From assembly GCA_017428925.1 (NCBI GenBank), contig JAFRPY010000113.1:1-64000 (forward strand): a stretch of 64,000 nt of DNA, written 5' to 3'. Source of the DNA: Prevotella sp. GTDB lineage: Bacteria > Bacteroidota > Bacteroidia > Bacteroidales > Bacteroidaceae. Below, one piece after another: positions 46,101-54,534 of the stretch. The notes under the pieces are model-generated. The model was given only the letters and a program-made list of their open reading frames with translations. It was not told the origin of the DNA and did not search any database. The position numbers and the translations under genes are program-made. Each line of letters opens with the position of its first letter. The stretch's first letter is position 1.

Positions 46101-48160
46101 TCAACCTCTCGCAATCGGACAAGACCACCATGAACCACATGCGCTCGAAGCGCGGTGAGCATGAGATTGTGGTATATGAAGAACTAGCTCGCAAGGTGGA
46201 GACCAGCGAAGTGGAGGCCGAGACGGCTGTGGAGAAGAACAATGAACTCTCGGCCCGCACCTTCCTTGCAGCTTCCATCAAAAACGGGAATAACGGCCAG
46301 TGGAAAAAGACTGTCATCACCACCGACGACGGAATCGTGGACAGCAAGCCCGTGGTGACCATGCAGGACGACGGCAAGGCTGCCTGTGTGTGGCAGCGCG
46401 GAAACCTGTATCTGCTCGATAAGGAAGTGCCCAACGACACGCTCTACAACAATGCCTTGCGCGGCAACTTGGTGCTCTCTATCTACAACGGAGAAAAATG
46501 GAGTAGCCCCGTGTCGCTCTTTAGCATCGATGAAGACCATGTGGCAGCCGAGTACGACCTCATCATGCGCAACGATACAGTGCTCGTGGGATCCCGTATC
46601 GTGGACTTTCCGCAGGATTCTCTGCGCATAATGCCTCACTTCAGCTATGCATCTGTCGATGAAGCGACAAAGCGCGTGAGCATCGTCAAGGATCCGATAA
46701 CGCCAATCCACTTCTTCATGAACCGCGTGGGGCAACACGGTGTCATTGCCATGCTCTATGAGAAAAACGACTCCACGCGCGACATCTATGTGAAGACGCT
46801 GGCCATGAGCGGTCGCGACAACGGCATTGCTGGTAGCGATATCGGGGCAAACCTGGTTTCGCCTAACCGCGTGAAGATTATTTGTGACCGTGCGGTGGAG
46901 AATCAGAACGATTTCGCCATCCTCTGGACAGAGATGGACAACGTGGCGCATAACAGCGGCGAGGCCAGTACAAAGACTGACGAGGTGCGACTGATGCTCA
47001 ACGCCTCGCGTGTCAGCCTGTATCCAGCGCCCCACATCACGGCGCCCATCACCCTGGGTTGTGAACGCGACAGCCTGATTATGACCGACTTTGACGGATT
47101 CCTCGACGATGCACGTATCAAGGTGGTGTATTCGCTTTCGGACATTGAAACGGGAGCCGCTGTCATCATGAGCAACGAAAAATATTTCACCAACAGCTTC
47201 GAATACGATTTATCCTATCCGAGGGGAACGATGCTGTCCAGCAACAAGCTGCCGCTGAACCTCGAGGTGCGCAACACAGGAACGTCGGGCATCCGACAAG
47301 TGACGGCTACCATCAACGGCAGCGAGTTCGTTATCGAAGATTCCTATGTGCCGCCGCTTCGTGCGCGTTCGTTCGTGGTGAATTATCCCATCGACGAAAA
47401 GTTCGACGGATATATTTCCAGTGATGTTGTCGTCGACTACGACAATGTGTTCCGTGCCCAGCATCATCCTAAGCGCAGGAATATCAGTTTCCGTCGTCAG
47501 ATGAAGTCGAAGGAGCTCACCAACGTCTCGACAGAAGATGTGGAATGTCGTCTTATCGGTCACAGCGTGGAGAACGGAGTGAACAACTTCGTGGTGGAAC
47601 TGATCGACCATTCTGTCAGGGGAATGCTGCCGCGCAACTCCGTCCATGTGGGCATCTATGCACACCCGTCCAACATGGAGACGCTTCTTGACAATGCCAA
47701 GACCATCGTCAAGGCCGAAGACTTCACGGAAATCGGTGGACAGCGAAAGGCTTACGCCACGGTACGCGTGGCCGACATTAAGGAACCGATGCGTGCATAT
47801 CTCTCTACGCAGGTGTTCAGCACTATCGAGGCGGAAAACCTCTCCGACTATTATGTTGAGAACCGTAGCGCCAGCGGCAATGCCCATTACATCACGCTGT
47901 TGCCTCACAACAGTCCGACTGTCATTGAACAGCTTAGGAAAAACGGCGGACAAAACGAAGTTTCGTTCGCGGTGAAGGCCGAAGACCACGGTCTGCGCAT
48001 CAGTGGTCTGAAGCGAGGCACCCACCTGCGCGTCTATGGTGTGAACGGCGTCCAGATATATAGCAACAAGAATGTTGGTGAAGAGGTGTTCGTGCCCCTG
48101 AAGTCCGGTGCCGTGTACATGATCAGCGACGGAAAGGATGTGCTGAAGTTCGCTTTGTAA
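43166..48160 (+). CDS. Giant secreted protein of unknown function with C-terminal sorting tail
   Basis: 1664 aa. Signal peptide in residues 1-25 (LLVLLSLFGTMAQAQ); MFSRLQ at 43181 is a possible alternative start. No catalytic domain recognised. Residues about 30-600 are beta-rich with repeated Asp/Thr-rich strands, a Gly-rich stretch (about 690-900, FSGSLGMSMPFGPDAGTDGNYF and GAGGFGGIFRKLPFFHIGFGLDIHAEVEGG) looks like amphipathic beta strands, and about 930-1250 has propeller-like strand repeats. It ends in VYGVNGVQIYSNKNVG ... GAVYMISDGKDVLKFAL, a type A-like sorting domain. Probably surface-exposed or secreted. It overlaps the small upstream gene and is followed by another large secreted protein after 36 bp. 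Confidence 0.75.
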   Translation: MNKIHMFSRLQLLVLLSLFGTMAQAQDFKLYFANNVTDVKDFTKIEDASSPLMWREVKNKDISGNLAEVVEVRKMFDSKEMKFRKEQRQFWTMRDHCLLCFRINDGQGKTGSYVVEVQDNATKSPQILTVSRYFYVNAPRQGEDVKIKVYKTDNETDSIAFKYSVHDWDDDNLYIFQLDSKRQLAKEEYRLQYVLGHTDEEGTLQRDTTTLALRDSTFQSFYVNDGQDLMDVFLISGDPNYPQEEHKLRLNKARLHTGVTLDPDYSHTTLTSTFQLDKHENRELVNFNWIGSGLYERYDTLYVKLLNSEGEDITRATFHIEAIDEKGERIPNTDGMKYISYDRKLKQHKLLTYGRPAYTEVVASGYVPRLFKYPGAADPVTRIVDESLCSATMQLLTNRNADGSIAMSSTHVEVLHDTKNVIYIYEDDHAVCDIEDFDITFRPTADTLYYVQDAGHQYPKVLYNGEIEKYAKINLSFAIPRGQSISSVKLFGKDVGSGKEYEFDRPYSKTVDISDFPSFTYNYVDMRFDMEDVLPLNKLCRLNMKAGNYEYAEFPYFYPLYIDRKKTREEVEKKANEHVPGVDNNERNASFADAGFSFNLPANFTLNFKPISVSTSVNVDFRRQVLSALTTMAWGTQGGSEVGKTLREEAKQFHGNGNQMLWQRDEDHFLIHNAKGTVQLEDWIMAEMDDIFTYNPAAIGMGITFSGSLGMSMPFGPDAGTDGNYFILDQLNLKGGYGLSIASPDLMKSYLGAGGFGGIFRKLPFFHIGFGLDIHAEVEGGAKMYDQSGETFNWDSYGYYGQVSLKAKVGAWAEFSTPPNPILHLSAGVRGGFKFGIGYGFAGPLKAQAPDHGGYFLVVGGLQAYANIHTFLFNWSGRAGLNFGKRWLFPRKDNHNPFHSEYPWWVSKNPSAKTVAESYRRMPTLGASTFGQTLIGDVAADANPHFLDDTHVVYNDLRNPSDYNDDCVTVLNMGDNTTLNLSQSDKTTMNHMRSKRGEHEIVVYEELARKVETSEVEAETAVEKNNELSARTFLAASIKNGNNGQWKKTVITTDDGIVDSKPVVTMQDDGKAACVWQRGNLYLLDKEVPNDTLYNNALRGNLVLSIYNGEKWSSPVSLFSIDEDHVAAEYDLIMRNDTVLVGSRIVDFPQDSLRIMPHFSYASVDEATKRVSIVKDPITPIHFFMNRVGQHGVIAMLYEKNDSTRDIYVKTLAMSGRDNGIAGSDIGANLVSPNRVKIICDRAVENQNDFAILWTEMDNVAHNSGEASTKTDEVRLMLNASRVSLYPAPHITAPITLGCERDSLIMTDFDGFLDDARIKVVYSLSDIETGAAVIMSNEKYFTNSFEYDLSYPRGTMLSSNKLPLNLEVRNTGTSGIRQVTATINGSEFVIEDSYVPPLRARSFVVNYPIDEKFDGYISSDVVVDYDNVFRAQHHPKRRNISFRRQMKSKELTNVSTEDVECRLIGHSVENGVNNFVVELIDHSVRGMLPRNSVHVGIYAHPSNMETLLDNAKTIVKAEDFTEIGGQRKAYATVRVADIKEPMRAYLSTQVFSTIEAENLSDYYVENRSASGNAHYITLLPHNSPTVIEQLRKNGGQNEVSFAVKAEDHGLRISGLKRGTHLRVYGVNGVQIYSNKNVGEEVFVPLKSGAVYMISDGKDVLKFAL

Positions 48161-48196
48161 TTAGAGAAAATAAATAACCACAGTTGACGAAAAGAC

Positions 48197-51100
48197 ATGA
48201 AGAAATCCATATTGTTGAGCCTCGTGCTGGCTCTTGCCATTACCAATGCCAATGCCTACACCGAAATGGCTGGTTTCGACGGACCTACGTGGTACGATTA
48301 TCGTGCCACCACTTATGCTGGTGGTAACGGCGATGAGAATAATCCCTACCTGATATCCACGCCTGAGCAGTTGGCAAAATTGGCTTACGAAGTGAACGTT
48401 AACGGCGCAGAAGGCTACTATAAACTCACTGCCAATATTTCGTTGAATAAGCGCGTAGATGGTGAGCGTGTGCTTTGGGTGCCAATTGGCATCAGTAATG
48501 ACAAACCTTTTAAGGGAACGCTGACCAACCCTGACCGTTATGTCATCGAGGATATGATGATTAAGGCGAACAGCAAAGAAACAACAAGTTGCTTCGGACT
48601 CTTCGGTTATGTCAAAGAAGGAACAGTTGATGGTATCATTATGAATGAGGCGGACATTACTGTCAGCGGCGTTAGCGGAGAGTATAATGCAGGATTGATG
48701 TGTGGCATTATGGAAGGCTATATGAGGCACTGTAATGTACAGAAGGGTTATATCACTGCAAATAGTGTGGATGGTAAAGCTTATATCGGTGGTTTGGTAG
48801 GCAGATGTTACACCATTTATTATCAAGGCCAAAAGACTGGAGAACTCCTTAGTTGTTTCACTCACGCTGAAATCACCATTATTGGAAACAACGATTCGGG
48901 AGAGGCAAATGCTGGAGGTGTGGCAGGATACACATCGGGCCCTATCAGCGACTGTCATGCAATCATCACGATGAAAGCGTCAAAACTCTCCACGTCAGAC
49001 GCCAGTAAATGGAGTTGCCTCGGAGGTATCGTTGGTTCATGCTTTACTAATTCCAATGCGAACGTAGTACTGAAATATTGCTCTGCTGCAGGGGATATCA
49101 TTGTGGAAAAAGGTTCACATTCCCGGACAGGTGGACTTGTGGGTAGCACGGAGTACTCAAATATCTTCAAAATGAGCTTTTGTTGCTCAACGGTGACGGT
49201 GAGTGGTGGTCATACAGTCGGTGGAATGATAGGCTATTGCTGGGTGAGGTCAGCCGATGGTACACAGCTGGCGAATAATGCAAGTAGTTCTTATGTAGAT
49301 GCTCGTGATGCCACATATGCTGGAGGTTATTTTGGCTATTTACAATTTGCAAAAGTAAATGTTAGTACTTATGATAATTACTCTTTGACAAGTGAAAGCT
49401 GGGGGGAATGCAATTATTTCTTGGGAACTATGGCTAAGCCTACGTCCTCAAATTATTATGGAGTAATTTTTGGAAAATCTGAAAGAATCTCTAACCCCAA
49501 GAATCTTGGCTATTTGCATTATTTGGGAACGATGTGCGACTTCAAGACCAATGGAGATGGTTACAATTTAGAGAATAGTTCATCCTCTGGCGGCACTCTG
49601 CCTAACGACGATGGATATGGCTCTTTTGGTGTGGTTTGGGGGCATGTGAATAACGTAACGTTGTCGCATCCAGAAAACGAGGCCCTTGCAATGGATGGTA
49701 TAGAAATGTGCTACACAGATATCTATATACTTGCTGACTTGTTGTTCTACATTACTAACGATAACAAGACACTATACCATACAACAGATGTCACCGTCGA
49801 TTTCTCTATTGAGGATTTCAAGAACAGTTCCACAGGCGACCGATTGGCTGTCTTTGCTGTGCCCGACGACGTAGAGTGCGTGAAGGTAGTCGATAAGCAC
49901 CTCTATCCCGTCGACCCGGGTGAGGTGGTAGTAACCATCAAGTGGAACGGTCTGCAGCGCAAGGTGCACCTTGACATCACGTATGGAAAGGAGTGGCAAG
50001 GTGTCTCGAACTATGACTATGACCACAGCTATAACAACGATGGCACGGAATATTCCGATGGTTCAGAAGAAAAACCCTATCTCATCCACAATGCCGACCA
50101 ATTAAACGGTGTACTGCGCTCTACTAAGTATAATAAAGCCGGTGTGCATTTAAAGCTTGCCAGCGACATCTTCTTCAATACCCATCTGTTGCAAGAAGAT
50201 GGGACTCCGCGCAGCGATGCAATAGCATGGGAACCATGCGATTTCAAGGGGCATCTGGACGGTAACGGGAAAACCGTCTACGGGCTGTACGTGACAAAAA
50301 ACTCGCTGGGCGACGGGGAGAATTTGGGTTTTTTCAAAAATCTCTACGGAACGGTGGAGAACCTGGCCATAGTGGATAGTAATGTTTCAACTGACGAAGT
50401 ATCCAACCCCAACAGTTACGCTGGCCTGCTGTGCGGAACCTTGGCAGAGGGGGCATCGGTCAGCAACTGTCTGTTCCACGGACGTGTCAGTGCCGACAGC
50501 CATTGCAGCGGAATTGCCGGGCGTGCGGATGAAAGCAATACGTCGATTACCGACTGCTTCGCCAATGTGCATGTCACGTATCCGGTCGCAAGCAGCAATT
50601 CCTTCACTGCAAGTGGCTTGTGTTACAATACACCTGCCGCGATGGAATATTGCCTCTCTACGGGAAGGGTAGAGAATTTCATCATCAGATACGGCATCAG
50701 CGATGGTGCAGAAGGTTGTACGACCTGCCACTACGACAAGCAAATGATGGCAGGAGATGATTATAACCAGACAATGGGGAGCACCACCAGTGGGATTCTC
50801 TCTGGCAATCTTATGGGCGGCTCGAATGCTTGGCAGCAGGACGATGAGCACTATCCTATGCTGAAGACCTTTGCGGGCACGCCGTACGGCAAAATGCTCA
50901 CACTGCCCGTACTCTTCGATGGCAGCGATCGTGCCGGCAACGTCAACTATATCTTTGAATTCCCTGTCGAGGATGTCACTTGGAGCGCACTCAACGGCCA
51001 GACCTATATCGACGTCATCAACGACTGCGGAGCCGCCTCGATAGTGGAAAGGACGGACAATGATGTGGAAATACTCATTGCACAGGCCGAGAATGTGGAA

Positions 51101-52555
51101 AGCCAGTGCACCAGGGCCATGCGCACCTTGCCGCTCAACCTCCGCTCGGGACTCACCTCGTTCCGGTTTAAGGATCCCGTTGCACAGTCGGCAGCCTTCA
51201 CGGCCTTCAACAAGGAAGCCCCCACGGATGTCCTCACCCTGCGCGAACTGGTGCAGGCTACGAAGTCGGACTTCGATGTGTTTAACAGCGAAGCCGCCGG
51301 ACTGAAATGGTTCCCCGAGTTCCGCTACTTCACAACCATTACGACGCTTGAGGAAGGCATGCTCTCGGGGCTCGACCAGCTCTGCGAACTGCAGCTGCCG
51401 AAGAAGCTGCAGACCATCGGCACCAATGCTTTCGACGGCTGTACCAGCTTGGAAGAAATCATATTGCCGCAAACTTTTGAAACCCTGCAGGAAGCCGGAC
51501 TCTACGGTTCGGGCATCAAGAACCTGCTCGTCAACTACAAGCACCCAAGCATGCAGAGCATTGCCGGTATGCTCTTTCAGACCGACAACGACGGCAAGCT
51601 CCATCTGGTGGCCTATCCTCCGGGACGCGGCGAGGAAAACGCCACCGTCAGCACCCTGTTCCATTACATCGACGACTATGCGTTCTACAAGGTTCCCAAC
51701 CTGAAGAACATCTATATCGACAACTGTCTGCCCGAAGGCAATTTTGTTGATGCCGATGCTGAGTCCCCCATTGTCCCCGAGGATGGTACTGAGATTCTTG
51801 ACATCTATGTCAACGACGGTTCTTATGGACTGGTAGGCAGTTCGTATGGGTCGCTGCTCTTCTCCGAGTATGAGGACGAGAACTCCTTCTGGGGCTATTA
51901 TTACGAAGACCATCTCCATGTCTATTATCCGCTCAACATGACGAGTGCTGGATGGGCCACGCTCTACATCGGTTTCCCCACCCGGCTGCCTGAAGGATTC
52001 AACGCCTACGTGGTCACCGTCAGCGACGACGATGCCAAGATTGCCAAGCTGAAGAACATCGGTCGGGTGATACCCAAGACCACCCCCGTGGTCATCAAGA
52101 ATGCGGCAGGACTCGCCCCCGGCATCTATCCGCTTACCCGATGGGAGGGAGCCGTGCCTAACGTTCCGAAATACGACAACCGTTTCGTAGGTTCCTACAT
52201 CGGACAAGAGGGCAAGTGGGGAATTGAGGTCAATCAGGAGACTTCCATCACGGGAAGTGTTCTCACCCTGGGACGTAACAGCAAGGGCGTTGTGGGATTC
52301 TATAAGTATAATGGCGCCGTGATTCCTCCCTATCGTGCTTACCTCACCTCTAACACCGTGATAGAAGGAGCCAAGGGATTCACGTTCGTCATCGATGACA
52401 CCATCGACGAGACGCCCACATCCATCCAAAACGCCCCGTCTCTCCGCGAGGAACAATCCTCCGTCGTCTACGATATTACCGGCCGCGCCCTGCAGGGCAC
52501 CCCCACACGTCCCGGTGTCTATATCAGAAATGGTAAGCGGTTTGTGGTGAAATGA
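48197..52555 (+). CDS. Giant secreted protein with GLUG-like repeats and a BspA-type leucine-rich segment
   Basis: 1452 aa. Signal peptide MKKSILLSLVLALAITNANA. Two GLUG-rich regions (about 30-400 and 600-880): GNGDENNPYLISTPEQLAKLAY, LFGYVKEGTVDGIIMNEADI, YAGLLCGTLAEGASVSNC and SGIAGRADESNTSITDCFANV, as in Gram-negative adhesin-like surface proteins. A BspA/LRR_5 stretch follows (about 1050-1190; LPKKLQTIGTNAFDGCTSLEEIILP). The C-terminus SVVYDITGRALQGTP ... GVYIRNGKRFVVK is a sorting tail. Middle AT-rich DNA (about 49.3-49.6 kb) differs in composition from the rest and may be recombinant. A surface or adhesin role is likely. Confidence 0.82.
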   Translation: MKKSILLSLVLALAITNANAYTEMAGFDGPTWYDYRATTYAGGNGDENNPYLISTPEQLAKLAYEVNVNGAEGYYKLTANISLNKRVDGERVLWVPIGISNDKPFKGTLTNPDRYVIEDMMIKANSKETTSCFGLFGYVKEGTVDGIIMNEADITVSGVSGEYNAGLMCGIMEGYMRHCNVQKGYITANSVDGKAYIGGLVGRCYTIYYQGQKTGELLSCFTHAEITIIGNNDSGEANAGGVAGYTSGPISDCHAIITMKASKLSTSDASKWSCLGGIVGSCFTNSNANVVLKYCSAAGDIIVEKGSHSRTGGLVGSTEYSNIFKMSFCCSTVTVSGGHTVGGMIGYCWVRSADGTQLANNASSSYVDARDATYAGGYFGYLQFAKVNVSTYDNYSLTSESWGECNYFLGTMAKPTSSNYYGVIFGKSERISNPKNLGYLHYLGTMCDFKTNGDGYNLENSSSSGGTLPNDDGYGSFGVVWGHVNNVTLSHPENEALAMDGIEMCYTDIYILADLLFYITNDNKTLYHTTDVTVDFSIEDFKNSSTGDRLAVFAVPDDVECVKVVDKHLYPVDPGEVVVTIKWNGLQRKVHLDITYGKEWQGVSNYDYDHSYNNDGTEYSDGSEEKPYLIHNADQLNGVLRSTKYNKAGVHLKLASDIFFNTHLLQEDGTPRSDAIAWEPCDFKGHLDGNGKTVYGLYVTKNSLGDGENLGFFKNLYGTVENLAIVDSNVSTDEVSNPNSYAGLLCGTLAEGASVSNCLFHGRVSADSHCSGIAGRADESNTSITDCFANVHVTYPVASSNSFTASGLCYNTPAAMEYCLSTGRVENFIIRYGISDGAEGCTTCHYDKQMMAGDDYNQTMGSTTSGILSGNLMGGSNAWQQDDEHYPMLKTFAGTPYGKMLTLPVLFDGSDRAGNVNYIFEFPVEDVTWSALNGQTYIDVINDCGAASIVERTDNDVEILIAQAENVESQCTRAMRTLPLNLRSGLTSFRFKDPVAQSAAFTAFNKEAPTDVLTLRELVQATKSDFDVFNSEAAGLKWFPEFRYFTTITTLEEGMLSGLDQLCELQLPKKLQTIGTNAFDGCTSLEEIILPQTFETLQEAGLYGSGIKNLLVNYKHPSMQSIAGMLFQTDNDGKLHLVAYPPGRGEENATVSTLFHYIDDYAFYKVPNLKNIYIDNCLPEGNFVDADAESPIVPEDGTEILDIYVNDGSYGLVGSSYGSLLFSEYEDENSFWGYYYEDHLHVYYPLNMTSAGWATLYIGFPTRLPEGFNAYVVTVSDDDAKIAKLKNIGRVIPKTTPVVIKNAAGLAPGIYPLTRWEGAVPNVPKYDNRFVGSYIGQEGKWGIEVNQETSITGSVLTLGRNSKGVVGFYKYNGAVIPPYRAYLTSNTVIEGAKGFTFVIDDTIDETPTSIQNAPSLREEQSSVVYDITGRALQGTPTRPGVYIRNGKRFVVK

Positions 52556-52642
52556 TGGTAGCAGATACTTATTAAGAAAATTCGGGCCGTGAAGAATCTT
52601 CATGACCCGAATTATTTTTAGTGGATAAACAGAACTTATTGT

Positions 52643-52957
52643 TTATCGCGTTTGCCTTGCCTGGTTCTTCGGCTCACGGCGTGTGTCCCAGAAGGCAGCA
52701 ATGTGGAGCGTGTCATCCTTAACGTAATAAACGACCTTATTCAGTTTACGGATGATAATGCTGCGGTACGTCTGATTTCGATGGGCGAAAAGTGGATCGA
52801 GTTTGCCTATCGTAGGCATTTCAGCCAAAGAGAGCACGGTTTGTTCCACCTCGTCCATGAATTCTTGACGAATACGCTCGCCAAAGTCACTCAGAACGTA
52901 GTCCTCTACCTGATGCAGTTGGGCGACGGCCCGTTTGTGCCAGCGTATCTTCAACAT
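52643..52957 (-). CDS. RelE/ParE family toxin
   Basis: About 104 aa with the ParE/RelE layout: MLKIRWHKRAVAQLHQVEDYVLSDFG, then VLSLAEMPTIGKLDP, the strand YRSIIIRKLNKVVYYV and the C-terminal LHIAAFWDTRREPK. RelE/ParE proteins poison ribosome-bound mRNA or DNA gyrase. The start is uncertain: ATG at 52957 begins MLKIRWH, while ATG at 52975 would add MQNEKA and overlap the antitoxin stop. It is directly downstream of a probable antitoxin, the normal order for type II modules. Confidence 0.82.
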   Translation of the reverse strand: MLKIRWHKRAVAQLHQVEDYVLSDFGERIRQEFMDEVEQTVLSLAEMPTIGKLDPLFAHRNQTYRSIIIRKLNKVVYYVKDDTLHIAAFWDTRREPKNQARQTR

Positions 52958-52964
52958 AGCTTTT

Positions 52965-53219
52965 TCATTTTGCATTCTCAGCCATGGTGTTCTTTTCATG
53001 GTGAAATACTTCGTCCTGAGAAAGGTATTCACCAGCCTCGAATGCCGCTTCTGCCTCGTCAAGCATGTCGTCAATCTCCTCCATTGTGTAAGGTCGTAGC
53101 CGTTCTTCCTCCTCTTTCTTGGCATGCTCTATCAAGTGCTCGCCCACCCACCGCATATTGTTAATGCTGAGTGTGCCATAGAGATATTCAAGCAGACCTG
53201 ATAATGCTTTTGTACTCAT
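52965..53219 (-). CDS. Probable antitoxin of the RelE/ParE pair
   Basis: 84 aa from ATG 53219. The N-terminus (MSTKALSGLLEYLYGTLSINNMRWVGEHLIEHAKKEEE) looks like the Bacteroidetes antitoxin type that pairs with ParE toxins, and the C-terminus is acidic (TMEEIDDMLDEAEAAFEAGEYLSQDEVF), suited to binding the toxin. No ribbon-helix-helix motif can be identified with confidence. An upstream in-frame ATG (53306) would put residues inside the intergenic repeat and is rejected. Gene order and an 8-bp gap to the toxin support the pairing. Confidence 0.72.
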   Translation of the reverse strand: MSTKALSGLLEYLYGTLSINNMRWVGEHLIEHAKKEEEERLRPYTMEEIDDMLDEAEAAFEAGEYLSQDEVFHHEKNTMAENAK

Positions 53220-53282
53220 ATTATTTTCTATTAGATAATAATTCGACGTTGCAAAGATACAATTTTTTTTCAAATACCAAAA

Positions 53283-53565
53283 AAGAAAGTCTTTCTTTTC
53301 ACTCAATCGAAATTTTGCACTACCTTTATGTCGCTTTGCGCCATGAAGGTACTTACGTTCGACAAACGCAAAAAAAAGTACTTTTTTTTGCGTTTGTGCT
53401 CACTTAATCGTACCTTTATGTTGCTTCGCATCATGAAGGTAGGCTGCATTCGGGAAAAATCATAATTTATTTTGTTTTTCCACTCATTTTGATAAATTTC
53501 TCACGCTCAAGAGAGCAAATACATTTGCTTTCTCTTCGCTCAATCGAAATTTTGCACTACCTTTG
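53283..53565 (+). repeat. Dispersed promoter-bearing palindromic element, copy 3 (two stem-loops in tandem)
   Basis: Fills the 354-bp gap before pdxK. Order: palindrome AAAGAAAG/CTTTCTTT, CACTCAATCGAAATTTTGC, stem-loop 53321-53351 (TACCTTTATG, inner CGC-TTT-GCG, CATGAAGGTA), a perfect 36-bp palindrome at 53362-53397 (ACAAACGC, A8, GTAC, T8, GCGTTTGT), stem-loop 53411-53441 (TACCTTTATG, inner TGC-TTC-GCA, CATGAAGGTA), GGCTGCATTCGGGAA, TTTTTCCACTCATTTTGAT, a palindrome GCAAAT/ATTTGC (about 53509-53537) and the pdxK promoter box. Confidence 0.8.
53535..53565 (+). promoter_or_regulatory. Promoter of pdxK at the end of the repeat
   Basis: TTCG (53535-53538), 19 bp, TACCTTTG (53558-53565), only 8 bp before the ATG at 53574. 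Identical geometry to the rnhA promoter. Confidence 0.65.
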
Positions 53566-53573
53566 CAGCCGAA

Positions 53574-54392
53574 ATGGCAAAGAAACAGATATTATTGATT
53601 AACGATTTGGCGGGCTATGGCAAAGTGGCCACGGCCGCCATGCTGCCCATTTTGAGTTATATGGGCTACCCGATTTATAACATGCCCACGGCTCTTGTGA
53701 GCAACACGCTCGACTACGGGAAATTCAACATCATGGAAACCACCGACTATATGCAGGGGGTGTTTCCGGTGTGGAAGGAACTGGGGTTCTCGTTCGATGC
53801 CATTGCCACGGGATTTATCTGCAGCGAACGACAGGCACGCATGGTGGCCGACTATTGCAAGGAACAGGCACAACGGGGCACCATCATCTTCGTGGACCCC
53901 ATCATGGGAGACGAGGGAAAACTTTACAACGGCGTGACGCCGGAACGCGTGGAGTGTATGCGAGAGATGGTGGCTGTGGCCGACCTGATTTTCCCGAACT
54001 ACACGGAAGCAGCCTACCTGACGGATTCGGAATATCGCCCAGAAGGGGTGACATCAGATGAGGCTCGGCTGCTGTTGGACAAACTGCGCGCAATAGGCAC
54101 GAAGAGTGCGCTGATAACAAGCATACCCGTTGAGGGCCAGCCATCGGTGGTGGGCTACAACCATTTCAAGGATACTTACTTCGAATTGTCTTACGATGAG
54201 ATTCCCGTACACTTCCCCGGCACAGGCGACATGTTCTCGGCCATACTGATTGGTCATCTGCTCAACGGTGAGTCGTTACGAAAGAGTACGCGCGAGGCCA
54301 TGGACGCCCTCTACCGGCTGATTGACGCCAACAAAGACAACGAGGACAAAAACCGCGGCATCCCCGTAGAGCAGTGGCTGAGGTTGCTTTAG
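53574..54392 (+). CDS. pdxK: Pyridoxamine kinase (PdxK/PdxY family)
   Basis: Phosphorylates pyridoxal, pyridoxine or pyridoxamine in the vitamin B6 salvage route. The 272-aa ribokinase-fold protein starts MAKKQILLINDLAGYGKVA, with VDPIMGDEGKLY, LIFPNYTEAAYL, ITSIPVEG and the C-terminal anion hole VHFPGTGDMFSAIL (catalytic Asp in GTGD). The last 26 codons (RLIDANKDNEDKNRGIPVEQ plus WLRLL) are repeated at 55879-55957 in a decayed copy, the two copies bracketing a DUF4143 ATPase gene. The start codon lies 8 bp after the promoter box, so the mRNA may be leaderless. Confidence 0.9.
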   Translation: MAKKQILLINDLAGYGKVATAAMLPILSYMGYPIYNMPTALVSNTLDYGKFNIMETTDYMQGVFPVWKELGFSFDAIATGFICSERQARMVADYCKEQAQRGTIIFVDPIMGDEGKLYNGVTPERVECMREMVAVADLIFPNYTEAAYLTDSEYRPEGVTSDEARLLLDKLRAIGTKSALITSIPVEGQPSVVGYNHFKDTYFELSYDEIPVHFPGTGDMFSAILIGHLLNGESLRKSTREAMDALYRLIDANKDNEDKNRGIPVEQWLRLL

Positions 54393-54458
54393 TGAGTTGT
54401 CGCCTCTGGGCGGAAATCGTTAAAACAGTGTCTTTCCACAGAAAAATAGACAGGTTGT

Positions 54459-54490
54459 TTTGCCGAATTAAAAAATATACCTTATCTTTG
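54459..54490 (+). promoter_or_regulatory. Promoter of the second DUF4143-type ATPase
   Basis: TTTG (54459-54462), 20 bp, TATCTTTG (54483-54490). Confidence 0.7.
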
Positions 54491-54534
54491 CAGTCGAGAA
54501 AAATGTGTCTTTACACAAATAAATCATTCCTTGC

